Below are positions 6,704-14,464 of a stretch of 16,595 nt of DNA, piece after piece. The stretch is from Panacagrimonas sp041635265 (GTDB lineage: Bacteria; Pseudomonadota; Gammaproteobacteria; Nevskiales; Nevskiaceae), in the NCBI GenBank assembly GCA_041635265.1, contig JBFJJV010000062.1, positions 1-16,595 on the forward strand. The letters are read 5' to 3'. The notes beneath the pieces were generated by a model, which was not told where the DNA came from, searched no databases, and saw only the letters and a list, made by a program, of their open reading frames with translations. Numbering within the stretch: position 1 is the stretch's first letter; every line of letters starts with the position of its first letter. The translations under genes and the position numbers were made by a program.

Positions 6704-7043
6704 TTCCCTAATCTTGGTCGACTTGTTTCAAAGGCTTGCTACTGCAGGGGAAGGGGCGGAGGGCGCTGGGCCAGCCGCCGTGAGACATGTCAATACTCCG
6801 GCGGCTAGCGGGCCGGATTCATTGTTCCTCGACTCCAGCACCATTCCGTCGATCGACTGCGTGCCATTTTCCGAGGTTTACCCGGACAAGAGCGCCTTCC
6901 TCAGTCATTGGAGTCCGTCGGGCACAGTGGCGTCGCGCGGATTAATAGAGGAGCTGGAGCGATTTCTTAAATTGCACGGCGAAAAATTAATAGAGGACCG
7001 GGATGCGCGCCGCTTGCTGGACTATGTGTATCCCGTAGTGTGA
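6672..7043 (+). CDS. Small protein of unknown function, end resembles an SGNH hydrolase tail
   Basis: A 123-residue frame overlapping the carbamoyltransferase end by 32 bases and ending in a GTGA overlap with the sulfotransferase gene, so it is embedded in the operon. I do not recognise it as a whole. The C-terminal half (SEVYPDKSAFLSHWSPSGTV, then ASRGLIEELERFL) is similar in pattern to the final segment of AlgX/DltD-like SGNH proteins, where D-x-HW-(S/T/N)-P-x-G supplies the catalytic Asp and His. Here the Asp position before HWSP is not conserved, and no Ser nucleophile block is present. It may be a non-catalytic accessory piece or the remnant of a larger gene. The start is uncertain: ATG at 6672 has no good Shine-Dalgarno, and in-frame GTG codons at 6687 and 6693 are alternatives. 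Neighbours of this kind in other carbamoyltransferase operons are often small unknown proteins. Confidence 0.6.
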   Translation: MLVRRCIVPIDSLILVDLFQRLATAGEGAEGAGPAAVRHVNTPAASGPDSLFLDSSTIPSIDCVPFSEVYPDKSAFLSHWSPSGTVASRGLIEELERFLKLHGEKLIEDRDARRLLDYVYPVV

Positions 7044-7927
7044 TCACGATGAATCCGATTATTGAAATGAACAATGACGCCTCATTGCCGCCACCAAAAG
7101 TCGCGATAGGCGGTGTAGGGGGCAGCGGCACTCGCGTAATTGCACGACTGATAGAAGGCATGGGGCTTCATTTGGGGCTCGAAAGAAATGAAGCCGCAGA
7201 CTCTCTATGGTTTACCTATCTTTTTAAGAGGCCGTCCATAAGGACCGCCCCAAGCAGCGAATTTCAGCTGTGCTGCGATTTGCTGGCAAAGGGAATCTTG
7301 GGAAACAGCGCCTTCAATGAATCTGAATTAATGTTTTTGAGGGCGGGCCTGAGTGATGCCGTCCCGCATTTAGATGGAAAATTCGTCGAGCATTGCATTG
7401 CGCGAAATCTGGAGGCTTCCCGGGAGTCTCGAGCGCTCGGCGAGTGGGGCTGGAAAGAACCCAATACGCATATCGTGATTGATCGATTATTAAGTCGGTG
7501 GCCAAAGATGAAGTACATCCATGTCATTCGCGATGGTCGTTACATGGCATTCAGCCGGAACAAGAATCAAGTGAAAATGTGGGGCACATGGCTGATGGAC
7601 GAAGCCGAGTTGATCAAGGGTGTATGCGCCGATAGTCCCGCGCTGGCATTGGAATTCTGGTTTCGCGCCAACCAGAGGATTGATGCGCTTGCAGATCAGT
7701 TGGACGAACGTATTCTAAGCGTTCGATATGAGGACCTATGCGAGGAGCCATTGTCGACCGCCACACGAATTGCATCCTTTGTCGGCTTGCCGCTCCCATG
7801 GGAAACAGACGCAGCATTGCGAGAGACACTTGGAATATCTTTGCCGAGAAACACTGCAAAAGTTATCCATGCGCTGCGACCGACTGAGCAGCAGAATGGA
7901 TATCTTGAGAAATGGGGATACGTCTAA
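7040..7927 (+). CDS. Sulfotransferase family protein (PAPS-dependent)
   Basis: A 295-residue cytoplasmic enzyme expected to move sulfate from PAPS to a hydroxyl or amine of a glycan or small molecule. The 5'-phosphosulfate loop is visible as GGVGGSGTR (residues 24-32). The 3'-phosphate motif is YIHVIRDGRYMAFSRNK (159-175), with Arg164 and Ser172 at the canonical eight-residue spacing. A later LSVRYEDLCEEP stretch followed by a helix and FVGLPL is also typical of the family. The GTG at 7040 forms a GTGA overlap with the previous gene's stop and is chosen; the ATG at 7049 is an alternative giving a protein three residues shorter. It shares the transcript with the carbamoyltransferase and SGNH-like genes, which suggests they decorate one product. 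The acceptor cannot be read from sequence. Confidence 0.9.
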   Translation: MITMNPIIEMNNDASLPPPKVAIGGVGGSGTRVIARLIEGMGLHLGLERNEAADSLWFTYLFKRPSIRTAPSSEFQLCCDLLAKGILGNSAFNESELMFLRAGLSDAVPHLDGKFVEHCIARNLEASRESRALGEWGWKEPNTHIVIDRLLSRWPKMKYIHVIRDGRYMAFSRNKNQVKMWGTWLMDEAELIKGVCADSPALALEFWFRANQRIDALADQLDERILSVRYEDLCEEPLSTATRIASFVGLPLPWETDAALRETLGISLPRNTAKVIHALRPTEQQNGYLEKWGYV

Positions 7928-7963
7928 TAAGTTTGAGCGAGCCTCTGAGGGCAAACTCCTGCT

Positions 7964-7969
7964 AAGGAG
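7964..7969 (+). promoter_or_regulatory. Shine-Dalgarno that sets the start of the DUF255 fusion gene
   Basis: AAGGAG lies ten bases before the ATG at 7980. The frame is open upstream to 7728, inside the sulfotransferase gene, but only the start at 7980 has a ribosome binding site and gives an N-terminus with a signal-peptide pattern. It also marks the only real gap, 52 bases, between genes of the 4014-13363 run. Confidence 0.75.
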
Positions 7970-7979
7970 TTCCCCACAA

Positions 7980-10217
7980 ATGGGCATGCTGCCGGGAATT
8001 CGAGCCTTGAACCGGAAAATGATTCAAGCGCTGAAGGCTGTTTTCTGTGGCTTGACCATCGGCCTCGCTCAAGCCAGCGAGACTACCGGGCACAATGCCG
8101 CTCTCGCCGCCGCCGCCAGCTCCTATCTCCGAAGCCACGCCGACAATCCGGTGCACTGGCTGCCGTGGAGTGATGAGGCATTTGCGCTGGCGCGTACACA
8201 GAACAAACCGGTCTTCTTATCTATTGGATACTTCGCCTGTTACTGGTGTCACGTGATGGAAGACGAGTCTTTCATGAATGCGGACATTGCGGCTCAGTTG
8301 AACAAGGATTTCATCTCGGTCAAAGTGGATCGCGAAGAGCGGCCCGACATTGATCGCCTGTATTTATTGGCGGTGGAGGCCTCCGGAAAATCCGGTGGTT
8401 GGCCAATGAGCTTGTTTCTGCTGCCGGATGGGCGGCCCTTCTATGCGGATACTTATCTGGCTCCGGACAAGTTCTCACGTCTGCTGGGTGCGATTGAGAT
8501 AGCCTGGAAGGAGAAACACCAGGCCATCCAACAGCAAGCCGAAAACCTGGAAAAGTTGATGCGCCTGCAAAGTGTTCGCGGCGGAAGTGGGGCAGAATTA
8601 AGCCGACTCACCGCAGAAAGTACTGCGCGCGCGATTCTTGCCGAGGCAGACACGGAGCGCGGCGGCTTTGGCAAAGCAGGAAAATTTCCACTGCCTTCTT
8701 ATCTGCAGCTGCTGCTGCGGGATCAGAATCCGGCTTCGCTGGAATTTAGCAAGTTCTCTCTGGATGCCATGGCGCTGGGCGCCATTCATGATCAGGTCGG
8801 TGGTGGATTTCATCGCTACACCACCGACCCGGGATGGAATGTCCCGCATTTTGAAAAAATGCTATTCGATCAGGGCCAGTTGCTTCAGCTGTATGCACAG
8901 GGTTTTGCACGCTGGAAGTCGCCGCTCTATCGCTGGGTCATCGAAAACACGGCAGATTTTCTGGAGCGGGACATGAGGCGGGCGGACGGACTCTGGTATG
9001 CCTCGATGGATGCGCAGAGTGAGTCGCAGGAAGGCGCCTATTATTTTTGGGCACCTGATCAATTGGCCGCCGCGCTCGATCGCGCTCAGCTGGACCTGAT
9101 TCGCGCGGTCTGGATGCTGACCGGCTCCGCACAAGCAAAGACCTTGCGTTGGGCCGAGAAGCCAGAGGCAATTGCATCGGCCCTGAAGATTGACAGCCAG
9201 GCGCTTTTTGAGCGCCTATCAGGGGCGCGGAAATCACTGCTGATCTCGCGCGCAACACGATCACCGCCGCGAGCGGACCAGAAAATCATCGTGGCATGGA
9301 ACGCGATGGTCATTCGCGGCTTGATCGCATCCGGGACGGCTCTGGCGCAGGAAACCTGGATCGATCGAGCCGAGGCGGCCGCCCGGACGCTGGTTCAGAA
9401 ATTGCGCAGCAAACAGGGGCTGCATCACATGATGGTGGCGGAGCGCGTGGTGCACCCTGCCTTCCTCGACGATTATGCAACGCTGATCCTGGCCTTGGTC
9501 GAGCTTTCCAAGCTTCGTGATCAGGGGTTCTGGCAGTCTCAGGCAATCGCCCTCGGCGATGAGATGATTCAGCGGCTATGGGATTCGGAGAACGAGCGTT
9601 TCAGGGACACGCAAATTGAGGACGCCCATCTGCCCAAGACATTGACTGGCGCGCGTGGAGATCAGGACACCCCCGCTGGCAACAGTCTGGCGGTGCACGC
9701 GCTTTCCGCCCTGATTTCGGCGGGGCACAAACGCTATAGGCCCTACCTCAAGAAGTGCCTGCTCAGCTTTTCCAGCGAGATGGCCACACAGCCTTTGGCG
9801 TGGTCAGATATGTCCCGCGCAATGTTTGACCCAGCGGTCACAGCATTGCTGAAGCCTCCTGTATCCGCCAGCAGCAGCGCTTCCAAAGTGAACCTCGCGA
9901 TCGAGAGCGCAGCCGTGGTTCTCGAAGTGGCTCCCAATTGGCATATTCAGGCCAATCCGGCGAGCATGCCGCAGTTGATTCCGACGCGGATTGATGTTTA
10001 TCGTGATGACAGCGTGCTTGCTTCGGCCATTCCTTATCCAGTGGGGAAAACGCTGGAGACGCGCGCCGGGGATACGATCCATGTTTATAGTGGCCAGGTC
10101 CGTATCCCGGTTTCTGACCTGGGCGATTCGGATCGGATTGAGGCGACGGTACAGGCATGCAACGATGAGGGCATCTGCCTTGCACCCGCCACACTGGAGC
10201 AAATACTGAAGCCATGA
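7980..10217 (+). CDS. Exported YyaL/DUF255 thioredoxin-like protein fused to a DsbD-alpha-like domain
   Basis: A 745-residue protein in four parts. Residues 1-33 form a signal peptide (basic RALNRK, hydrophobic core, likely cleavage near QASE). Residues 40-200 form the DUF255 thioredoxin-like domain: DNPVHWLPW, KPVFLSIGY, the active-site pair C87-Y-W-C90 followed by HVM, VDREERPDIDR and SGGWPM. Residues 200-620 form an alpha/alpha-barrel region with the family motifs GGGFHRYTTDPGWNVPHFEKMLFDQ and IVAWNAM. Residues 635-745 resemble the DsbD N-terminal (DsbC/PF11412-type) domain, with WHIQANP, IPYPVGK, YSGQVRIPV and the paired cysteines in QACNDEGICLAP (Cys727, Cys733; the C-X5-C spacing of DsbD alpha). 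YyaL-type proteins are normally cytoplasmic and lack the last domain. The architecture suggests periplasmic thiol-disulfide exchange. Its TGA overlaps the next ATG. Confidence 0.9.
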   Translation: MGMLPGIRALNRKMIQALKAVFCGLTIGLAQASETTGHNAALAAAASSYLRSHADNPVHWLPWSDEAFALARTQNKPVFLSIGYFACYWCHVMEDESFMNADIAAQLNKDFISVKVDREERPDIDRLYLLAVEASGKSGGWPMSLFLLPDGRPFYADTYLAPDKFSRLLGAIEIAWKEKHQAIQQQAENLEKLMRLQSVRGGSGAELSRLTAESTARAILAEADTERGGFGKAGKFPLPSYLQLLLRDQNPASLEFSKFSLDAMALGAIHDQVGGGFHRYTTDPGWNVPHFEKMLFDQGQLLQLYAQGFARWKSPLYRWVIENTADFLERDMRRADGLWYASMDAQSESQEGAYYFWAPDQLAAALDRAQLDLIRAVWMLTGSAQAKTLRWAEKPEAIASALKIDSQALFERLSGARKSLLISRATRSPPRADQKIIVAWNAMVIRGLIASGTALAQETWIDRAEAAARTLVQKLRSKQGLHHMMVAERVVHPAFLDDYATLILALVELSKLRDQGFWQSQAIALGDEMIQRLWDSENERFRDTQIEDAHLPKTLTGARGDQDTPAGNSLAVHALSALISAGHKRYRPYLKKCLLSFSSEMATQPLAWSDMSRAMFDPAVTALLKPPVSASSSASKVNLAIESAAVVLEVAPNWHIQANPASMPQLIPTRIDVYRDDSVLASAIPYPVGKTLETRAGDTIHVYSGQVRIPVSDLGDSDRIEATVQACNDEGICLAPATLEQILKP

Positions 10218-13200
10218 CGGACCGCGTACTGAACATCAGGTTTCCAGGTTTTATGCTGCGACTGGTTCTGACTGGATTGCTCGCAGGCTCAATTGCTAGG
10301 GCGATCGCAGCACCCGATTCGCTGGAGACCATTCTCCGCCAGACTGAAGTTCTCGAGTCAGATCGCGATCCCAAGTGTGAAGCCACTGCGGCTCGACTTG
10401 AGAATTTCATTTATGGCACACCGCTGAGCGAAGCGGCGCGCTTCCGCAAGCATGATCTGCAAGTCGATCTGGTGAGCCATCTCTGGGGTATCGCCAGTGC
10501 TGCAGCACAAGCGGAGCAGCGCAGCTTTATAGAACCAGCGGATATCCGCAAAGCAGCACAATCGCTGATGGTCGCCCGAGCCCAGCTCAATGGCTCATGG
10601 CAGCTTTTGATTGGCGGCGAGCAGATCAGTATCAACGCGACGGATTTTCGCCAGTACAGCAGTGTGGCCTACGCCTTGCGGGCGATCCTCGCGGTACAGC
10701 AGGAACAATTATTTGGGGGCGGTGCACAGGAAGCCTTGCTGGAGTTGTCGCCAGCCGCGGTCGAGGCGCTCAAAACGCAGGTGGATCTGTTCACTTTGTC
10801 GGTGCTGGGGCGGGCGGATCGAATAGCGCGGAGCGCCAGCGAACATGAACTGAGCGAGGCGCGACTTGTCAGCACCTGGCAGGCGCTTGGCAAAGTACCT
10901 GAGCGTGCGGACCTGGCGGCTCAGTCCCAACTTGAACCCACCGTAGGCTATCCGGTATTAAGCCAGCTGATCGAGCGAAAAATCGCCTCGTATGAGGCTT
11001 ATAACGCGATTAATGGGCCGATCTTCCTGCGCAATATTCAAGTGTATTTTGCTCGTCATGGCTGGCCCAGCGACGAAGAAAGCAGTACACGCTTCAAAGC
11101 ACAATTTACTGAGCTGATGATTCAGTTCGCTCGGGACTTGCTGCTGGGCTCGGAGAAGAACGCACTAGCCGCCTCTCGCCGACTGATTCGGCCATTGGAT
11201 GTCAGCGCCTTTACCCAGCGCTTTGTTCCACATGAGGTCAACGCATATGAGGACGTGATTTTTTTCCCGCGTCTGGCCGAGACAGAGCGCGTGACGCTTG
11301 AGGCCTACGATCTGGACGCTTTCAGAGATCCCGGCCTGCATTGGCGATATCTGCAGTCCGCACTTGAAGCGCTCGAAAATAGCGCGCATCTGGAACCCGA
11401 TCCATTCGCCGCGGAGTTGCTGGTCGAAAATATTGCTCAGTTTGGTGTGCTGGTGTTACGGCTGGCTGGCGTTCATTCCCGTAAACAGGGTCGCGAAGTG
11501 CTGTCGCCGGCAGACCTGGGCCTTGCTCTGGATTCGATTCAGAAGCGGGTGAGTGCACATACTGCAAGCAAGGCGCAGCCCCAGATCTCGCAGGCTCTGC
11601 AGTCTGCCAGTGGCAGCACCTCCCTCAGCGCGGCGTTTGCGGATGTCACCGCCCGCAGCGGGATCAGCTTCAGCCATCGAACCGCCGACTGGCTGGCGCG
11701 ACGTTTGCGCAGCTACACGCCGACCGGGAAAGGCGTTGGCAATCTGACCATTCCGCCGGCATTTGGGGGATCCGGGGTCGCGGCCGAAGACATCGACAAT
11801 GATGGGCTGATCGATATCTTGTTGCTGAGCGGTGGCGGCAACAAGTTCTACAGGAATCTCGGCGGCGGCAAATACAAAGAGGTGAGTGCCGAGCTTGGAA
11901 TCAGCTGGACGCGGCCCGAGGATGGGCTGCCGGGAGAACCCCGCCAGCCCATCATTGCCGACCTGGATAATGATGGATGGCAGGACATTCTCATCACCTA
12001 CGTCAACGACAAACACCGGGTATACCGCAATGTGCAGGGAAAACATTTTGAAGATGTGACCGAGCGTGCGGGGCTGGGCGGCGACAATGCGGTGGGCGGC
12101 CCGGCAACGGTGGCCGACTTCAATAATGACGGCCTACTCGATTTATATATCGCTTACTTTGGTGATTACGTGCGCGGCGTGCTACCGACACTGGCGCGCC
12201 GGAATACCAATGGCGCGCCGAACCGCCTGTATCTGGGCAAGGGCAATTTTCAGTTTGAAGAGGTTTCCGAACAGTCGGGAACTCGCGGCAATGGCTGGAC
12301 TCAGGCGGTCGGTCACACGGATTTTGATGGCGACGGCTGGCAGGACTTGATCGAAGGCAACGACTTTGGCGTCAACGCCTATTACCGCAATCTGGGCGAG
12401 GGCAGATTTGAGGAAGTATCTGCCCAGCTTGGGACTGACAAGCCCTCGTACACCATGAACGTGGGCATCGCGGATTTGAATGCCGATGATCTGCCCGATA
12501 TTTACATCTCCAATATCGTGACCATGAACAAGGATCAGAAGTACGTGCTGCCGGGGGCGGAAACCAGCATGAATTTCGATCCGGAAGCGCTGGCGAATAT
12601 GCGCGTGGTTGAAGCCAACGACCTGTTTCTGTCCAAAGCCGCAGCGAAGACGTCTGCCTCACCCAGCTACGCCTTATCTGATCGCGTCGGCCGCGGATAT
12701 CACTCCACGGGATGGTCCTGGGACGCTGATTTTTTTGACTTTGACCACGACGGCGATATGGACCTCTACGTGACCAACGGCATGAACGAATTCAACGTCT
12801 ATTCCACCCAGAATGCCTATTACCGGGATCCGAGCGGCAAGGCGCAAGACGTGCGCTTCGCCGACCCGGACCGCGACACCAATGTTTTGTTCGCCAATCA
12901 GGACGGCCGACTGGAGAACATCACCAGCGGTTCAGGTCTGGATGTGCTGGCCAACTCGCGCAGCGCCGCGTTTTTTGATAGCGATGGCGACGGTGATCTG
13001 GACGTGGTGCTCAACAATTTTCAGGATCGTGCGCACCTGTTCGAGAACCGCGTCGACATGGGAGCCAAACATTGGCTCGCTATTCGGCTGACCGGGGCCC
13101 CCGAGCAGGGGATTAATCGAGATGCCATCGGCGCGCGCATTCGGGTGCGCACCCCGGCCGGAGAGCATATTTGGCGCGAAGTACATGGGAGTAGCGGCTA

Positions 13201-13363
13201 TCTGTCCGTTCACCCGAAAGAACAGCACTTTGGCGTGGGCCTGGCCGAGCGGGTCGACGTCGAGATTCGGTGGCCCAATGGTGAAGTGCAGACCCTGTCG
13301 GCGCTGGAGGTCGATCGCCGCTATGCGGTGCGCTATCGCAAGGGTCAAAGCGTGATCGAGTGA
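10214..13363 (+). CDS. Large exported FG-GAP/VCBS repeat protein with ASPIC/UnbV domain (CRTAC1-like)
   Basis: A 1049-residue protein. Residues 1-33 form a signal peptide (hydrophobic MLRLVLTGLLAGSIARAIAA) or a membrane anchor. Residues 34-460 are mostly helical and of no family I can name. They contain two similar helix-turn-helix-like stretches ending IEPADIRKAA (near 111) and LSPADLGLAL (near 435). Residues 526-935 carry seven Asp-rich loops of the DxDxDG(x)xD type, starting near Asp526, 583, 635, 703, 754, 842 and 922; these are calcium-binding FG-GAP/VCBS propeller repeats. Residues 970-1040 form the ASPIC/UnbV domain (AIGARIRVRTPAG, VHGSSGYLSVHP, HFGVG, VEIRWPNGEVQTL). Such proteins are extracellular or periplasmic, probably binding or adhesive. 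The ATG at 10214 overlaps the previous stop (ATGA), so it is translationally coupled to the DUF255-DsbD fusion; the Met at residue 14 is a less likely start. Confidence 0.92.
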   Translation: MTDRVLNIRFPGFMLRLVLTGLLAGSIARAIAAPDSLETILRQTEVLESDRDPKCEATAARLENFIYGTPLSEAARFRKHDLQVDLVSHLWGIASAAAQAEQRSFIEPADIRKAAQSLMVARAQLNGSWQLLIGGEQISINATDFRQYSSVAYALRAILAVQQEQLFGGGAQEALLELSPAAVEALKTQVDLFTLSVLGRADRIARSASEHELSEARLVSTWQALGKVPERADLAAQSQLEPTVGYPVLSQLIERKIASYEAYNAINGPIFLRNIQVYFARHGWPSDEESSTRFKAQFTELMIQFARDLLLGSEKNALAASRRLIRPLDVSAFTQRFVPHEVNAYEDVIFFPRLAETERVTLEAYDLDAFRDPGLHWRYLQSALEALENSAHLEPDPFAAELLVENIAQFGVLVLRLAGVHSRKQGREVLSPADLGLALDSIQKRVSAHTASKAQPQISQALQSASGSTSLSAAFADVTARSGISFSHRTADWLARRLRSYTPTGKGVGNLTIPPAFGGSGVAAEDIDNDGLIDILLLSGGGNKFYRNLGGGKYKEVSAELGISWTRPEDGLPGEPRQPIIADLDNDGWQDILITYVNDKHRVYRNVQGKHFEDVTERAGLGGDNAVGGPATVADFNNDGLLDLYIAYFGDYVRGVLPTLARRNTNGAPNRLYLGKGNFQFEEVSEQSGTRGNGWTQAVGHTDFDGDGWQDLIEGNDFGVNAYYRNLGEGRFEEVSAQLGTDKPSYTMNVGIADLNADDLPDIYISNIVTMNKDQKYVLPGAETSMNFDPEALANMRVVEANDLFLSKAAAKTSASPSYALSDRVGRGYHSTGWSWDADFFDFDHDGDMDLYVTNGMNEFNVYSTQNAYYRDPSGKAQDVRFADPDRDTNVLFANQDGRLENITSGSGLDVLANSRSAAFFDSDGDGDLDVVLNNFQDRAHLFENRVDMGAKHWLAIRLTGAPEQGINRDAIGARIRVRTPAGEHIWREVHGSSGYLSVHPKEQHFGVGLAERVDVEIRWPNGEVQTLSALEVDRRYAVRYRKGQSVIE

Positions 13364-13696
13364 GATCGGCTTGCCGGCCTCTTCTGTAAATGGCGCTTTT
13401 TATCGGGAGCGCCTGAGCAGACAGCCTTCGGCCACCCCAAGTACCGATTTTTTCCTGTTTTCTCGCTTGGGTGAAGCTGGATATTCACCCATTTCAATGG
13501 TGAAATCCTCGCTCAGCCAGCGAGCTGGTGGCAAAAGAAAATCAAAGCAACCGCTGGTTTTCGGGACGCGGCAGGGCATAGGGTCGGGAGCCCGGACAGG
13601 GCTATCCGCCTTCCGGGCACCGGGAGATTCGCCTCTCGCCCCCGGGTCATGCTAAATGTGGCAAAACCACAGCGAAAACAGGGAGAGAGTGGCTCG
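13364..13696. other. Intergenic region before the ParA-type gene
   Basis: A 333-base gap with several hairpins: GGCGCT (13392-13397) with AGCGCC (13408-13413); TTCACC-type arms around 13486-13506; CTCGCT (13508-13513) with AGCGAG (13519-13524); GCCCGG (13590-13595) with CCGGGC (13613-13618). None has a proper T tail, so I do not call a terminator for the large upstream gene, although one or more probably end its transcript. The promoter of the ParA-type gene should lie here but is not obvious. A 94-codon open frame (13371-13655) has unlikely composition and is not accepted as a gene. Confidence 0.5.
13681..13687 (+). promoter_or_regulatory. Shine-Dalgarno that sets the ParA start
   Basis: GGGAGAG lies nine bases before the ATG at 13697. 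An in-frame ATG at 13649 would add 16 residues without a ribosome binding site and would displace the N-terminal MKTIAIYN start that ParA proteins show, so 13697 is preferred. Confidence 0.75.
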
Positions 13697-14443
13697 ATGA
13701 AAACCATCGCAATCTACAACGTCAAAGGCGGCGTCGGAAAGACCGCTTGCGCGGTCAATATGGCCTACTTCGCCGCCGCCAGCGGTCACCAGACCCTGCT
13801 ATGGGACCTCGATTCGCAGGGCGCGTCGAGCTGGTACTTGCACGGCGAACCTGCGCACGTGAAGACAGAGAAGGTGTTGGAAGGCAAGACGCCGGTGGGC
13901 CGACTGCTCAAGCCAACGCCCTATCCGAATCTGAACATTATTCCGGCGGATTATTCCTACCGCTATCTGGACGTGATTATCAAACAGGTCAAACCGGCTG
14001 GTAAGGCGCTGAGCAAGCTCCTCGCGCCGTTTTCCGAAAACCACGCCCTGACCGTGCTGGACTGCCCGCCAAGTCTGTCGCACCTGGCCGATAACGTCTT
14101 CAACGCCGCCGATCTGATCCTGGTTCCGGTAGTGCCGACCTGGTTGTCCCTGCGGGCGTTCGAACAATTGCGCGGCCATTTCAAGGCACAGGGTTTTCCG
14201 AGCAGGAAACTTCGCCCATTCTTTTCCATGGCCGACCGTCGCAGGGCACTACACAAGGAACTGCTGGATTCACCGCCACCAGCGATGAAGCACATGCTGA
14301 AGGGGATCGTCCCCTATGCTTCCAGTGTCGAGCGCATGGGTGAACATCGCGCACCGCTCGTCGCATTTTCGCCCGCATCGGATCCGGCTCTGACGGCATA
14401 CGCTCAGCTGTGGCTGGAGACGGCTGAGGCACTCGGCATGTAG
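13697..14443 (+). CDS. Solitary ParA-family (deviant Walker) ATPase
   Basis: A 248-residue ATPase of the ParA/MinD superfamily. The deviant Walker A motif is KGGVGKT (residues 10-16, with the signature Lys10 and Lys15). The A' motif is LLWDLDSQG (Asp39), and the Walker B-like motif is VLDCPPS (Asp122). In this group ATP-driven dimers bind DNA non-specifically and position DNA, plasmids or protein complexes. No parB, parS cluster or N-terminal DNA-binding domain is visible beside it, so it is an orphan. A role in chromosome partition cannot be assumed; it may position another cargo. The Shine-Dalgarno GGGAGAG supports this start. The gene converges on the metallo-hydrolase gene with a gap of only 21 bases, and an unrelated conserved arrangement with purEK is possible. 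Confidence 0.9.
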   Translation: MKTIAIYNVKGGVGKTACAVNMAYFAAASGHQTLLWDLDSQGASSWYLHGEPAHVKTEKVLEGKTPVGRLLKPTPYPNLNIIPADYSYRYLDVIIKQVKPAGKALSKLLAPFSENHALTVLDCPPSLSHLADNVFNAADLILVPVVPTWLSLRAFEQLRGHFKAQGFPSRKLRPFFSMADRRRALHKELLDSPPPAMKHMLKGIVPYASSVERMGEHRAPLVAFSPASDPALTAYAQLWLETAEALGM

Positions 14444-14464
14444 TTAAAGCAATTGCGAAGCTGA

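Noticed and set aside
7728..7979. Upstream extension of the DUF255 fusion frame
   Set aside because: It overlaps the sulfotransferase gene and would bury the signal peptide; AAGGAG before 7980 marks the start.
9838..10410. 190-codon open frame on the - strand
   Set aside because: It is antisense to the DsbD-like domain and the next gene's start, and has no recognisable motif.
11456..12046. 196-codon open frame on the - strand
   Set aside because: It is antisense to the FG-GAP protein, whose Asp-rich loops are unambiguous on the + strand.
13371..13655. 94-codon open frame on the + strand in the gap before the ParA gene
   Set aside because: Low-complexity Ser/Arg/Gly composition, no Shine-Dalgarno, and it ends inside the ParA leader; treated as non-coding.
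13697..14443. A plasmid partition locus suggested by ParA
   Set aside because: No ParB, centromere-like repeats or replication gene are present, and the flank is the chromosomal purEK operon.
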